From Candidatus Heimdallarchaeota archaeon LC_3 (GTDB lineage: Archaea; Asgardarchaeota; Heimdallarchaeia; Hodarchaeales; LC-3), in the NCBI GenBank assembly GCA_001940645.1, contig MDVS01000039.1, positions 1 to 44,386 on the forward strand: 44,386 bases of DNA. Reading direction: 5' to 3'. Under the pieces are notes generated by a model, which was not told where the DNA came from, ran no database searches, and saw nothing but the letters and a program-made list of their open reading frames with translations. A program made the translations under genes and the position numbers. This document shows positions 25,514 through 35,500 of the stretch, piece by piece; the first letter of the stretch is position 1; the number at the start of each line of letters is the position of its first letter.

Positions 25514-27061
25514 TTAGTTAAATGGTGTGATCGTTATTCCATTAATTAACCAAGGACTCGTATAGACTTTGTCGACATTTAATAGTATTTGAGATTCAGA
25601 AAAACTAAATGTATAGCCAACTGAGCTGGGTCCACCCAAGTTTCGAATCCAATTTGGTGTGCTGATACTCAAAGAAATTCTAAGACCGATACTAAAAGAG
25701 AGTTCGGCATCGAAATCAATGAAGAATTGTCCTACGTAAAGTTTAGCATAAGGAGAATTAGTAAGAATATCATAATAGTCAATTTTGTAAGCTGTTAATT
25801 TACTGTTGAGATCTAATTCTGCCGTAACAGCAAATGATGCGGTATTAAAAACATTTTTTATTTGATTCTCAATAGCTGATTTATATGAGGAAAGATCCGC
25901 GGTAAAGGTCCGTGTGTAACTGGGAGTACAATATCGCCAAAAACAGATTCTGGGTATTCTAACAGTAACACTTGCTGAAGATGGAATTTTGTTCAAAACG
26001 CTAATAATATGATCTCGGATAGCATTGGTTTTCATACTACCTCCAATATTTTCAATATCTAATCGGTAATAAGATTCAAAAGAAATACCTTTGATAGTCA
26101 AACTTCCAGTCCAAGGATCATCACCTGGATTTACAGAAAATGTTGTTGAAGCAGTTCCAATAGCGGTTAATTTTTTACCAGCTGCTACTTCAAATTTGGG
26201 TAAACTGTCAAAAGCTCCCCAAGCATCTAAATTTTTGACTCCACCTTTAATTGCAGTTTTATCTGTCCCGTCAGTCATTTCGGTATCTATTAGTTTGTCA
26301 ATGGCAGTAGTAATGTCTAAACTAAATTTAGCTTCAGCTCCAGCTTCCAATCGTTTTAATGTGATCGTTATCGAACCAGAACTAATAGTAACATCTACTA
26401 CAAGACCAAAACTAAATTCAAAATCAATATTGTAAGGACCTGGAATCGTAACACTGCTATCAACTAAGCTAATCTGGATTGTATTAGTAGCAGAGCGATA
26501 CAATTCGAATTTAACTTTAAAACTAGCTTTTTCCGTTGGTGCCACATACGGACCTATTGTATATGTCTCACCAACTGGAAGAGCGGAATCAATGACTTCC
26601 TGAGCAATGTCTTTTAATGCTGCGAATATAGCCCGTCCGTCATCAAAATTAATATTAATTCCGTAATTAAACGAAACAGTAAAACTACGGGATACAGTTC
26701 TATAGGCACCATCGTTATCATATGCTCTAACATAGATTGTATGAGGTCCTAGGTTAATTGTGCCAAAAGTAAATCCATGAGACTTAACACCAGTCCCACT
26801 ACCTTTGTAAATCCAACTGCCACCATCTAATTTAACATAAACTCTTGTAACATATCCATCAAAATCATATGCTGAAAAAGTTGATGAAACATATACTGAT
26901 TCCCCAGTAATCTGATAATTTGCTGTAGAAATAGGAGTAAATATGTAAACAGCAGGACTAAAGTTAAAACTGGGAAAAGTAAAGGCATTGGCACTGGTAG
27001 CGATTCCAAATGTCATTACAAACATACTAATAACTAAAATGGTTTTAAATTTGCTTTTCAT
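25514..27061 (-). CDS. Large secreted beta-rich protein with N-terminal Ig-like domain
   Basis: The 515-residue protein has a signal peptide (MKSKFKTILVISMFVMTF, cleavage after SANA near residue 26). Residues 36-130 look like a bacterial-Ig/PKD-type domain (VYVSSTFSAYDFDGYVTRVYV, then GPHTIYVRAYDNDGAYRT). From 140 to 515 long strands alternate hydrophobic and polar residues (for example SITITLKRLEAGAEAKFSLD), with helices such as IFAALKDIAQEVIDSAL, a pattern that brings to mind lipid-binding TULIP/BPI-like or beta-barrel folds, but this is a guess. Two cysteines (IPRICFWRYCTPSY) may form a disulfide. There is no C-terminal anchor, so the protein is released or held by other means. Confidence 0.7.
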   Translation of the reverse strand: MKSKFKTILVISMFVMTFGIATSANAFTFPSFNFSPAVYIFTPISTANYQITGESVYVSSTFSAYDFDGYVTRVYVKLDGGSWIYKGSGTGVKSHGFTFGTINLGPHTIYVRAYDNDGAYRTVSRSFTVSFNYGININFDDGRAIFAALKDIAQEVIDSALPVGETYTIGPYVAPTEKASFKVKFELYRSATNTIQISLVDSSVTIPGPYNIDFEFSFGLVVDVTISSGSITITLKRLEAGAEAKFSLDITTAIDKLIDTEMTDGTDKTAIKGGVKNLDAWGAFDSLPKFEVAAGKKLTAIGTASTTFSVNPGDDPWTGSLTIKGISFESYYRLDIENIGGSMKTNAIRDHIISVLNKIPSSASVTVRIPRICFWRYCTPSYTRTFTADLSSYKSAIENQIKNVFNTASFAVTAELDLNSKLTAYKIDYYDILTNSPYAKLYVGQFFIDFDAELSFSIGLRISLSISTPNWIRNLGGPSSVGYTFSFSESQILLNVDKVYTSPWLINGITITPFN

Positions 27062-27547
27062 TAATTTTCACATCAAGGTTTCAAGTAATAATGAGATTTT
27101 ATTGATATTATTACTTTACTTAATAAAATAATAATCTCTTTAAAAACCTATCGTATAAATTTACTATAAGAATTAAGACCCTTTTCAGTAATTTTAACCG
27201 GGATAAATAACTGAAAATTCGATTTAGGACGATTTTGATCCAGCAGTTTTTAGAAAAGGTTTGATTAGATCATTTCAATAATTTAGCTATTGATAGAGAC
27301 TGTAAAAGAAAAACTAAGGAATTTTAAGAAAAGTATAGAAAGAAAAAAAATTATATTAGTTTATTGCCTAAAAAACTAAACATTAATATGGACAACCTAC
27401 TCTTTAAGACTTTTTGAAATTTTATTAAAAATCGATATGATTTGGTGTTGAGTAACCGAAGTAATGCTATTTTTTCGATCCGTCTTAGTGCCGACCACCT
27501 ATCATATGGATATGTATAGAAAAGAAAACAAATAAATTAAAATTTAG
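27062..27547. other. Intergenic region, nothing recognised
   Basis: These 486 bases contain no convincing open frame or repeat. It presumably carries the divergent promoters of the secreted protein (minus) and the VOC gene (plus). Confidence 0.5.
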
Positions 27548-27901
27548 ATGATACAGATGGAAATAGTTGGAATAGAAATTCCTGTTCTTGATTTAGAAAA
27601 AGGAATTAAGTTTTATGAAAATGTTTTTGATTGGAAATTTGATAGAGAATCTATTTCCGGTCAGGGAATAGTGGAACTAAATGAATGTGTAAGTATTGGA
27701 ATATTTCAGACAGAAAAATTGCGTTCCAAAGGATTAAATGTAGGACTTGCTGTTGAAGATATTTCAGCTACTTTGAAAAAGATTGTTGATGGTGAAGGCA
27801 AGATAATTAAGGACAAATTTAAATATGGTGAACGTTTAGGGCATGTTGCGGTATTTCAAGATTGTTTTGGTAATGAATTAAGTTTATTTTCAGAAAATTA
27901 G
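27548..27901 (+). CDS. VOC/glyoxalase-like protein
   Basis: The 117-residue protein is a single vicinal-oxygen-chelate unit pair: VGIEIPVLDLEKGIKFYENV and FDWKF at the front, GLNVGLAVEDISATLKKI in the middle and GHVAVFQDCFGNELSLF at the end, which is the P-x-G-x-x-[F/I]-x-D-P-x-G-N signature with Cys for Pro. The family uses metal-bound vicinal oxygens in isomerases, dioxygenases and resistance proteins. The Glu near the end of the last strand is typical, but the first metal His is absent, so catalysis is uncertain. ATG 27557 is an equally good start. It stands alone ahead of the MBL-fold gene. Confidence 0.85.
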   Translation: MIQMEIVGIEIPVLDLEKGIKFYENVFDWKFDRESISGQGIVELNECVSIGIFQTEKLRSKGLNVGLAVEDISATLKKIVDGEGKIIKDKFKYGERLGHVAVFQDCFGNELSLFSEN

Positions 27902-28052
27902 TACATTATATCTGGTAAAATCCTAAAAACACTGAAAAATAGAAAAATTTTCATCTAATTTTCATTTTGGGATATATTATTAGTCAGGTTTTATGGTTAG
28001 AAAATTCCTTAAACTGATTGAGATTTTTTGTTTTCTTTAGGGCACGATATTT

Positions 28053-29000
28053 ATGACACAAATATATATTAAACCTACAGATTCTATAGAAATATTATCA
28101 TTAGTAGATAATTCCTTCGATTTATTAATGACAAGTAATAAGAATGTTAAAAGATATCCATTGTTGCCTGACACATTGATTAAACCATTACCTATAGCTG
28201 AACATGGATTTTCAGTTTTAGTGGATGTTAATTTTGGATCTTCAAAAAGACGAATACTATTTGACACCGGTGTATCGATGAATGGATTGATTTATAATCT
28301 TAATGCTCTAAATATAGATCTAGAGACTATTGACGCTATTGTAGTTAGTCATGGTCATACTGATCATGTTATGGGATTGCTAGGTATATTGAAGCAAATG
28401 GGTAAAAAGAAAACGCCATTAGTTATTCATCCAGATTCATATTTAGAAAGAAAACTGATACTACCTAATGGAGTTGAGGTGAATCTTCCTCAACCGAAGA
28501 AAAAAGAATTATTGGATCAAAATATTGAATTGATCGAGTCAGTAGGCCCATCAATGCTTTTTGATGATACTTCCCTAATTTCTGGGGAAATTTCAAGAAC
28601 AATTGAATTCGAAACTGGCTTACCAAATCATTATGCAAAGAAAAACGGTAAATGGGTTGCTGATCCCATTGTATCTGATGATCAGTGTTTCATTGCTAAT
28701 ATACGTAACAAAGGTCTAGTTGTGATCACAGGATGTGGTCACGCAGGAATTGTTAATATTATAAAGAACGCTCAAGTAATTACCGGTGAATCAAAAATTT
28801 ATTTTATTATGGGTGGTTTTCATCTAGGTGGTCCGTTTTTTGAAAAGATAATTTCACCGACAATTGATGAATTAGAAAAGATAAATCCGAGTTTTGTTGT
28901 TCCAAGCCATTGTACCGGTTGGAAAGCAATACACGAAATGGCTAGGAGATTACCAGATTCTTTTGTTCCAAATAGTGTTGGAACACGTTTTATTATCTAA
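28053..29000 (+). CDS. MBL-fold metallo-hydrolase (dihydropterin-RFAP synthase-like)
   Basis: The 315-residue protein has the metallo-beta-lactamase signature IDAIVVSHGHTDHVMGL (H100, H102, D104, H105), an earlier strand RRILFDTG and later metal ligands in VITGCGHAGIVNI and VPSHCTGWKA. Length and the FDTG and GCGHAGIVN features are those of archaeal MBL proteins annotated as 7,8-dihydropterin-6-yl-methyl-4-(beta-D-ribofuranosyl)aminobenzene-5'-phosphate synthase-like; true activity of most members is unknown. The ATG is about 150 bases after the VOC gene on the same strand, which may share an operon. It likely binds two metal ions and hydrolyses an ester or similar bond. Confidence 0.9.
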   Translation: MTQIYIKPTDSIEILSLVDNSFDLLMTSNKNVKRYPLLPDTLIKPLPIAEHGFSVLVDVNFGSSKRRILFDTGVSMNGLIYNLNALNIDLETIDAIVVSHGHTDHVMGLLGILKQMGKKKTPLVIHPDSYLERKLILPNGVEVNLPQPKKKELLDQNIELIESVGPSMLFDDTSLISGEISRTIEFETGLPNHYAKKNGKWVADPIVSDDQCFIANIRNKGLVVITGCGHAGIVNIIKNAQVITGESKIYFIMGGFHLGGPFFEKIISPTIDELEKINPSFVVPSHCTGWKAIHEMARRLPDSFVPNSVGTRFII

Positions 29001-29024
29001 AAAATATTACAATCATCTTGATAA

Positions 29025-29158
29025 AAGCAGTACAAAAGAGTAGGTGAAATCATTTTAGATATTGAACAAGAATTTGGATGCGATTTTGAAATTTCACACA
29101 TTTTCGTATTAATCATGTCCCAATTTCTTATTTAAATCCTATTGAATATTTTTACTAA
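29025..29158 (+). pseudogene. Short coding-like fragment with a frameshift
   Basis: The first frame, open after TAA 29022, reads KQYKRVGEIILDIEQEFG then CDFEISHIF and stops at 29133; a second frame continues HFRINHVPISYLNPIEYFY to TAA 29156-29158. Together they look like the tail of a small alpha/beta protein. No start codon or recognisable family; it sits in the gap between the MBL and helicase genes. Confidence 0.3.
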
Positions 29159-29176
29159 AGCCTTTAGTGATTTTTC

Positions 29177-30928
29177 ATGAGTTCTTCAGTCACAAATTTC
29201 CCTGATATTCCTAAACCTTTCCTTAAATTATTCCCTGAATCTCTTAACAAAGTTCAGCAACAATCTTACCATGACATCTGGAATACTGACAATAATATTA
29301 TTGTTCAAGCCCCAACTGGTTCAGGGAAGACTGTAATAGCTCAGTTAGCTATACTTAAAGCTCTCCTTAAACCAGGTAAAGCATTATATCTTGGTCCACT
29401 TCGAGCATTAAACCATGAAAAATTCGCTGAACTCCGTAAATTTGATTCTCTTAACTGGAAGACTCGCCTTGTTCTTGGTGGTTCCTCTCCTTCTGATCTT
29501 TCTGATTGTGATATTCTCCTTTCCACTCCTGAAAAGTTTCTTTCTCTCCTTCATTCACTTAATTTTTCTTCTTTTCCTCTTTCTGTTATTGTTATTGATG
29601 AAATTCATCTTCTTGCTGAAGGAAAACGTGGGGCCTATCTTGAATATTTATTGATGTTTCTTAGGACTCATTATCCTTCTATTAGACTTATTGGTTTGTC
29701 TGCTACTATTCCTAATACATTTCAATTAGCTGAATGGTTACAAGCTACTCCCCTTATTTATGATAACTCTTATCGTAGCACACAACTTCAAACCAAACTT
29801 ATTGATTTACCCGAATCCATGCAGGAAAAGTTTGGTAGAATGGTCAAAGCTTATCAAATCAGTAAAAAATTTCTCCCTAATCAATCATTGATTTTTACGA
29901 CCTCCAGAGCTAATGTCCATTTTTATGCTAAAATGTTTACCTCTTGGGCTCAACGAGACGAATTACCCTTTCACAGTAAAGTTAATTTTCAGAATCAAAA
30001 ATTATCGGAATTATCCTATTATGGTATTGCTTTTTATCATGCTGGATTATCTGAATCCGATAAGAAGAAAATTATTGAAGAATTTCTAAATAATAATATA
30101 AAAATTCTTATTTCCACTTCTTCTCTTGCTTGGGGAGTAAATCTTCCTGCCAAAGTAGTTATCATAGCTGATTTGGATTATAATAATCCTCTAACAGGCA
30201 AAGAGACTATGAGTAGCTCAGATATCCTCCAGATGCTTGGACGAGCAGGCAGACCACAACACCACGACAAAGGTTACGGGTATGTTGTTGTTTCTAAAGA
30301 TCAAAAAGAAAAAATTGAGGGTTTTATTGAAGGATCAGCTCCTGTTCGATCATCCTTACGAGATTATTTTCCCGAACTTCTTTTACTATATTTATCTCAT
30401 ATTCCTCAAGAAACTATTTTATTTGATGATCTTGCAGAATTTTTTGAACAATCTTTTCTGGTTTCTTCCAAATACACTACTCTTACAGATATTAACGATT
30501 CGTTAGAAGAAGCTATCAGAATCCTTTTTTTAGCAAAATTAATCATATATGAAAACTTTAAAATCAATATTACCTCTCTTGGATTAGCTACAAGCAAATT
30601 CTTTATTCATCCTGATACTGCAAGTAATCTCATCTCTCATCAACCGGATATAACTAATTTAATGAATTTTCTCCCTTTTATCTCTGAATTCAATAATATT
30701 GTTGTTCGTAATTCAGAAAAAAAATTTTTGAGACAACTTGGAGCTTCGATCAAGACCTACCAAGTATACAAACTTCAATATATTATTTCTACAGCTGAAA
30801 AAGGAAATAAATTAAATCAGGAATTTATTGGAGATGGAAAAGTTATTTATCAAGAATATAAAAGAATAAAATCGTATTATGAGTATATTTCTAATATTTT
30901 TATTGACAATTATCCAAATAATAACTAA
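29177..30928 (+). CDS. Ski2-like superfamily 2 DEAD/DEAH-box helicase
   Basis: The 583-residue protein has the N-terminal helicase motifs: Walker A APTGSGKT (residues 45-52), LGPLRALNHEKF, DEIH in VIVIDEIHLLAEGKRG (about 140) and SAT in IGLSATIPN. The C-terminal lobe has LIFTTSRANVHFYAK, YGIAFYHAGLSESDKKKI, ISTSSLAWGVNLPAKVVII and the QMLGRAGRP motif VI. Order and motif wording (GVNLPA, LGRAGRP) are those of Hel308/Brr2/Ski2-like ATP-dependent nucleic-acid helicases. Length is shorter than Hel308 (about 700), and the ratchet and C-terminal domains after residue 400 are divergent. It probably unwinds DNA or RNA; repair or RNA turnover cannot be told apart. Confidence 0.93.
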   Translation: MSSSVTNFPDIPKPFLKLFPESLNKVQQQSYHDIWNTDNNIIVQAPTGSGKTVIAQLAILKALLKPGKALYLGPLRALNHEKFAELRKFDSLNWKTRLVLGGSSPSDLSDCDILLSTPEKFLSLLHSLNFSSFPLSVIVIDEIHLLAEGKRGAYLEYLLMFLRTHYPSIRLIGLSATIPNTFQLAEWLQATPLIYDNSYRSTQLQTKLIDLPESMQEKFGRMVKAYQISKKFLPNQSLIFTTSRANVHFYAKMFTSWAQRDELPFHSKVNFQNQKLSELSYYGIAFYHAGLSESDKKKIIEEFLNNNIKILISTSSLAWGVNLPAKVVIIADLDYNNPLTGKETMSSSDILQMLGRAGRPQHHDKGYGYVVVSKDQKEKIEGFIEGSAPVRSSLRDYFPELLLLYLSHIPQETILFDDLAEFFEQSFLVSSKYTTLTDINDSLEEAIRILFLAKLIIYENFKINITSLGLATSKFFIHPDTASNLISHQPDITNLMNFLPFISEFNNIVVRNSEKKFLRQLGASIKTYQVYKLQYIISTAEKGNKLNQEFIGDGKVIYQEYKRIKSYYEYISNIFIDNYPNNN

Positions 30929-31054
30929 AATAAGATTCTTCAATGAATCAAATGTAATCTGCCAAATTAACTCTATTGTTCATTAGTTAACCCTACAAAG
31001 TTATATATTAGGTTTTTTTATCATTAAATTCAAGAATAATTGCTAAAATCTGCT

Positions 31055-32245
31055 ATGGTAATTAATAATCCTAAGGTGATCAGAATCAATTCAGAGAAAA
31101 CAATTGTAATTCTTGGAGGAGGAACTGGCGGATTAGTCACTGCTAACATTCTCCGAAAGAAATTAAAGAAAAATCATCGAATTATCTTAATCGATAAAGA
31201 AGAGTATCATTTTTTTCCTCCATCTTACCTGTGGGTAATGATGGGTTGGCGGAAGATTGATAAAGTTAAAAAAAGTCTTGAAAGACTAAATCGAAAAAGA
31301 ATCGAGTTTATACAAGCAGAGGTTAAAAAAATTGATCTTCAAAACAAGCAAGTTGTCCTAAAATCAGAAGCTGATTCAATCCTTTATGATTATTTGATTC
31401 TTGCCTTAGGAGCTGAATTAGATTTAACCTCTCTTCCTTTTGATTCAGAGGATGTTCATCTATTTTATTCGTTTGCAGGTTTAGAACCTTTGAAAAAACG
31501 TTTGGAAACTTTTACGCAAGGAGTAGTTACACTTGTGATTGCCAGTCTTCCTTATAAATGTCCTGCTGCTCCCTATGAAGCAGCATTATTTCTCAGAAAT
31601 TATTTTAATAAGAAAAATAGAAATCAGATAGAAATTAATTTGTATGCTCCTGAACCTGCTCCATTACCTGTTGCCGGTCCAGACGTAGGATTAGCTGTCA
31701 CTCAAATGTTTGAAGACTTTAAAATTAATTATTACCCAAATTCACAGTTCAAAAACATCATTCCTGAGAAAAAAACAATCCATTTCGTTGATGGCAGTTC
31801 TCAAGATTATGACTTATGTCTCGTTGTTCCACCCCATAAAGCCCCAAATATTGTAGGAGAAGCAGGTTTAACTGATGATTCAGGTTGGATTCCAAGTGAT
31901 AGATCTACTCTTAAAACACAATATTCAAATGTCTATGCCATTGGTGATGTCACCTCTATTAAACTTCCAAACGGGGGTATACTACCTAAAGCAGGAATAT
32001 TTGCGCATAAACATGCCGAAGTAGTAGCAGAAAACATATCTGCGGAAATATTAGATCATCCAAAAAGGATTAAATATGAAGGAAATGGATCATGTTTTAT
32101 TGAAATAGGAAATGGCAAAGCAGGTTATGCCAGTGGAAATTTTTACAAAACTCCTAAACCAGAAGTGAAAGTGTATAAACCTAGGAGATATTGGCACTGG
32201 TCTAAAGTAATATTCGAAAAATACTGGTTTAGAAAATGGTTTTAA
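31055..32245 (+). CDS. Sulfide:quinone oxidoreductase/NADH dehydrogenase-like flavoprotein
   Basis: The FAD-dependent protein has an N-terminal dinucleotide fold (TIVILGGGTGGLVTANIL), the strand HRIILIDKEEYHFFPPSYLW, a second GxG region, the SQR-like motif YKCPAAPYEAALFLRNYF with a conserved Cys (residue 174 counted from TTG 31040) and NVYAIGDVTSI near the C-terminal FAD site. The C-terminal end (RYWHWSKVIFEKYWFRKW) is amphipathic and aromatic, fitting monotopic membrane binding as in SQR. The family oxidises sulfide or NADH and reduces quinone. Only one of the redox cysteines typical of SQR is plainly placed (Cys352 is the next), so the substrate is open. ATG 31055 is preferred over TTG 31040. 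Confidence 0.87.
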   Translation: MVINNPKVIRINSEKTIVILGGGTGGLVTANILRKKLKKNHRIILIDKEEYHFFPPSYLWVMMGWRKIDKVKKSLERLNRKRIEFIQAEVKKIDLQNKQVVLKSEADSILYDYLILALGAELDLTSLPFDSEDVHLFYSFAGLEPLKKRLETFTQGVVTLVIASLPYKCPAAPYEAALFLRNYFNKKNRNQIEINLYAPEPAPLPVAGPDVGLAVTQMFEDFKINYYPNSQFKNIIPEKKTIHFVDGSSQDYDLCLVVPPHKAPNIVGEAGLTDDSGWIPSDRSTLKTQYSNVYAIGDVTSIKLPNGGILPKAGIFAHKHAEVVAENISAEILDHPKRIKYEGNGSCFIEIGNGKAGYASGNFYKTPKPEVKVYKPRRYWHWSKVIFEKYWFRKWF

Positions 32246-32547
32246 CATTTTTATTGCATTAAATAAGACTGAATTTTTTTCCATTTGCGTTATCCTTCCT
32301 CCTGATTGAATTATTTTTATTAAACTTCTTTTTTTTTACCAGTAATTGTAACATTTTGTAATTAATTTCTTTCTTTCAAGATTTGATATATTTTTAAATT
32401 TATAAGTAAAATTTATACTAGAGGTTTTAAGGTTGGATCGAGAAATTAAAACAGGATACTCGTAATTTAAATAACTCAACAGTCCACCCTGAATCTGATA
32501 ACTCTTCTAATACCAATAATCATGATTCAGAACATATTGTTGACAAT
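32246..32547. other. Intergenic region with T-tract and TATA-like element
   Basis: No gene is supported. It contains a run of T at about 32331-32338, a possible terminator of the flavoprotein transcript, and ATTTATAAG at 32398-32406, a plausible TATA box for the tRNA synthetase gene. The frame of the synthetase is open upstream to 32430 but without a standard start. Confidence 0.45.
32398..32406 (+). promoter_or_regulatory. Candidate TATA box for the isoleucyl-tRNA synthetase gene
   Basis: ATTTATAAG lies about 145 bases before GTG 32548. The expected transcription start near 32430 would leave a long leader, or would fit a longer N-terminus of the synthetase that begins there. Confidence 0.35.
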
Positions 32548-35500
32548 GTGCTTGATTTTTTACCCACAGGAACTAAATCTTTTGATTACTTTCCAAATTT
32601 GTCTGTTTTTCCAGATTTCCTAACTTTAGAAAAGCAAGTTAATGAATTTTGGAAAAAATTAGAAGTTCCTAAGAAATATTTGAATAAATCTTCTACTAAA
32701 AAAAGATTTAGTTTCTTTGATGGTCCCATAACTGCTAATAATCCCATGGGAGTACATCATGCTTGGGGAAGAACCCTCAAAGATGTTTACTTAAGATATA
32801 ACAATTCTCTAGGAAAAAAGATTCGTTATCAAAATGGCTTTGATTGTCAGGGACTTTGGGTTGAAGTTGAAGTTGAAAAACAATTAAAACTTAATTCAAA
32901 AAGAGAAATCTTTGATTTTGGGTTGGATAGATTCACAAATGCTTGTCGTGCTCGAGTTGAAAAATTTGGAGACGTGATCACTGAACAAAGTCAACAACTT
33001 GGTCAATGGATGGACTGGGACAATTCTTATTGGACGCATACTGATACTAACATAGAATATATTTGGTATTTCTTGAAAATATGCAATGAAAATGGTTGGT
33101 TGTACAAAGGTAATCGCGTTATGCCTTGGTGTCCTCGCTGTGGTACTTCTTTAAGTCAACATGAACAGATGGATTCTTACAAAGACATAACTCATCCAAG
33201 TGTTTTTGTTCAATTTGCTCACAAACATTATACTGGACATTTCACTGAATTTGAGGCTTTTCTTTTACAGAAATTTCCCCAGAAAATGCCCGATGTTGCA
33301 TTATTAGTTTGGACAACAACCCCTTGGACCTTACCGGCTAATGTTGCAGTTGCCGTTCATCCTGAATTAGATTATATTCTAGTAAAACCCCAAAAAAAGA
33401 AACTAAAAAATTCAATGTGGTTAGTTCTTGGTAAAAATGCTTTTGAAGGACTTTCATGGTTACAAGAAACCTATGTAGAAGTATTTACATTCAAAGGTGA
33501 TCTTTTAGTTGGAATAGATCTTGAGGGTCCCTGTCAATCGTTTGTTCCTGAGCAAAATAATGTGGATGTAACCGTTGTTTCATGGGATGAAGTTTCTGAA
33601 ACCGATGGAACTGGATTAGTGCATGTAGCTCCTGGTTGTGGTGCAGAAGATAATGAGTTAGGGAAAAAGCTTGGATTGCCAGTCTTAGCTCCTTTAACGG
33701 AAAACGGTCATTATTTACCCAAATTTGGATTTGACGGCAAATTCTTTAGTGATGTATCAGAATCCGTCACTGAAAAGCTACAATTTCTAGGTAAATTACA
33801 ATACGAAACTACTCTTGTGCACAGATATCCATCTTGTTGGCGCTGTAATGAGGAACTTGTTTATAGATTAGTAGATGAATGGTTTTTAAGCTCAAAAGAA
33901 ATACGTCCTTTACTTTTAATAGCTATCGAGGAGGTTACTTGGGATCCACCAAGTTTAAAAGCTAGAATGAAAGATTGGCTTAATAATATGGCGGATTGGT
34001 GTATATCCAGAAAAAGATTTTGGGGATTACCCTTACCATTCTATGAATGTTCTGATTGTGGTGAATTACAAGTGATGGGACGGGTGGATGAACTTTGGAG
34101 AGCAGCTGGTATGAAATCAAAGTATGAATTTGATAAACTAGTTCCAGACTTACACCGGCCCCATGTAGACAAAGTTATGGTTAAATGTACCAAGTGTGGT
34201 CATTCTGTTCCAAGAGTTACAGAAGTTGGTGATTGTTGGCTTGATGCCGGAATAGTGCCTTTCAGCACTTTAGAATTTCTAGATGATAACTCTTCAGATT
34301 CTTATTGGGCTAAGTGGTTTCCTGCTGATCTAGTATTAGAGATGCATGAACAAATAAGGTTATGGTTTTATTCTATGTTATTTATGTCAGTGACATTGGT
34401 TGGAAAGCCTCCTTATAAACATGTAGTCGCTTATGAAAAGGTTCTTGATGCTAAAGGAGAAGCAATGCATAGATCAAAGGGTAATGCACTTTGGTTTTAT
34501 GAAGCAGCAGATGAACTTGGAGCTGATCCTAATAGATGGTTCTATGCCGGCTGGGATATATCTAAGCCATTACTATATGGATTTGAAAATGTTAAAAACT
34601 CAACTAAGCCATTACTTACTCTTTGGTCATGTGCAAGATTTTTACAACAAAATCTTTTACTTACACCCTCTGTTTGGCCTAAGCTGAATTCGGGGCTTCC
34701 AAAAGTGATGAATTTAACTGATGTATGGTTAGTAAATGAATTAAAATCTTTAGAAAAGGAAGTTACTAATTTGTATAAAAGTTATAAGCTCTCTAAATTG
34801 TTGCAAACACTTTCTAGATTCTGGGATAAACTCTCAACATTTTGGTTACGAAATAATAGACAGAGGTTCTGGGTAGCTGAAGAATCAGAGAAAAATGTTC
34901 TTTCTGCTGATGTCCAATTAGCTTATCAACTGCTTTGGAAAGCTGTTTATCTTTCTGTGAAGTTGTTTGCTCCAGTTGTACCTCATTTGGCAGAGTACTT
35001 TTACCAAGTGCTGATAAAGCCTGCATCAAGTACACTACCTGAAAGTATTCACTTATTAACTAAAAAAGCTGAAATACTACCTAATTTAACCAAAAAACAA
35101 CGAGAAACTTTAGAAGTTTCAGAACTTGTCTGGGATTTGTTAGAAACTGGTAGAAAATTACGCCAAGATAATCGAATAAAAAATCGGTATCGTCTTCCTG
35201 AATTATATCTTACCAAATTAGATAATCATGATGAGTTAAATTTAGTGAAATCATGGAAAAATGTATTTGAAATTGAATTAAACTTTCAAAACGTCTATTT
35301 TCAAAGACCAAAAAATGATTCTGGGTTCAATACAAATACCACGCAGGATTGGACTTTATATTTAGATCCGAAAGTCCCTGAAGAATGGAAAATTGAATGG
35401 AAACGTTCTGATATCTTAAGAACAATTCAATTTTTGCGAAAAAAAGCATCTTTACCTTTAACACAAAAATCTTTAGTGGGATTCAGAACTTCAAACAAGA

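Noticed and set aside
29415..30506. Extra plus-strand frames inside the helicase gene
   Set aside because: Shadows of the helicase reading frame with Leu/Phe-rich nonsense content.
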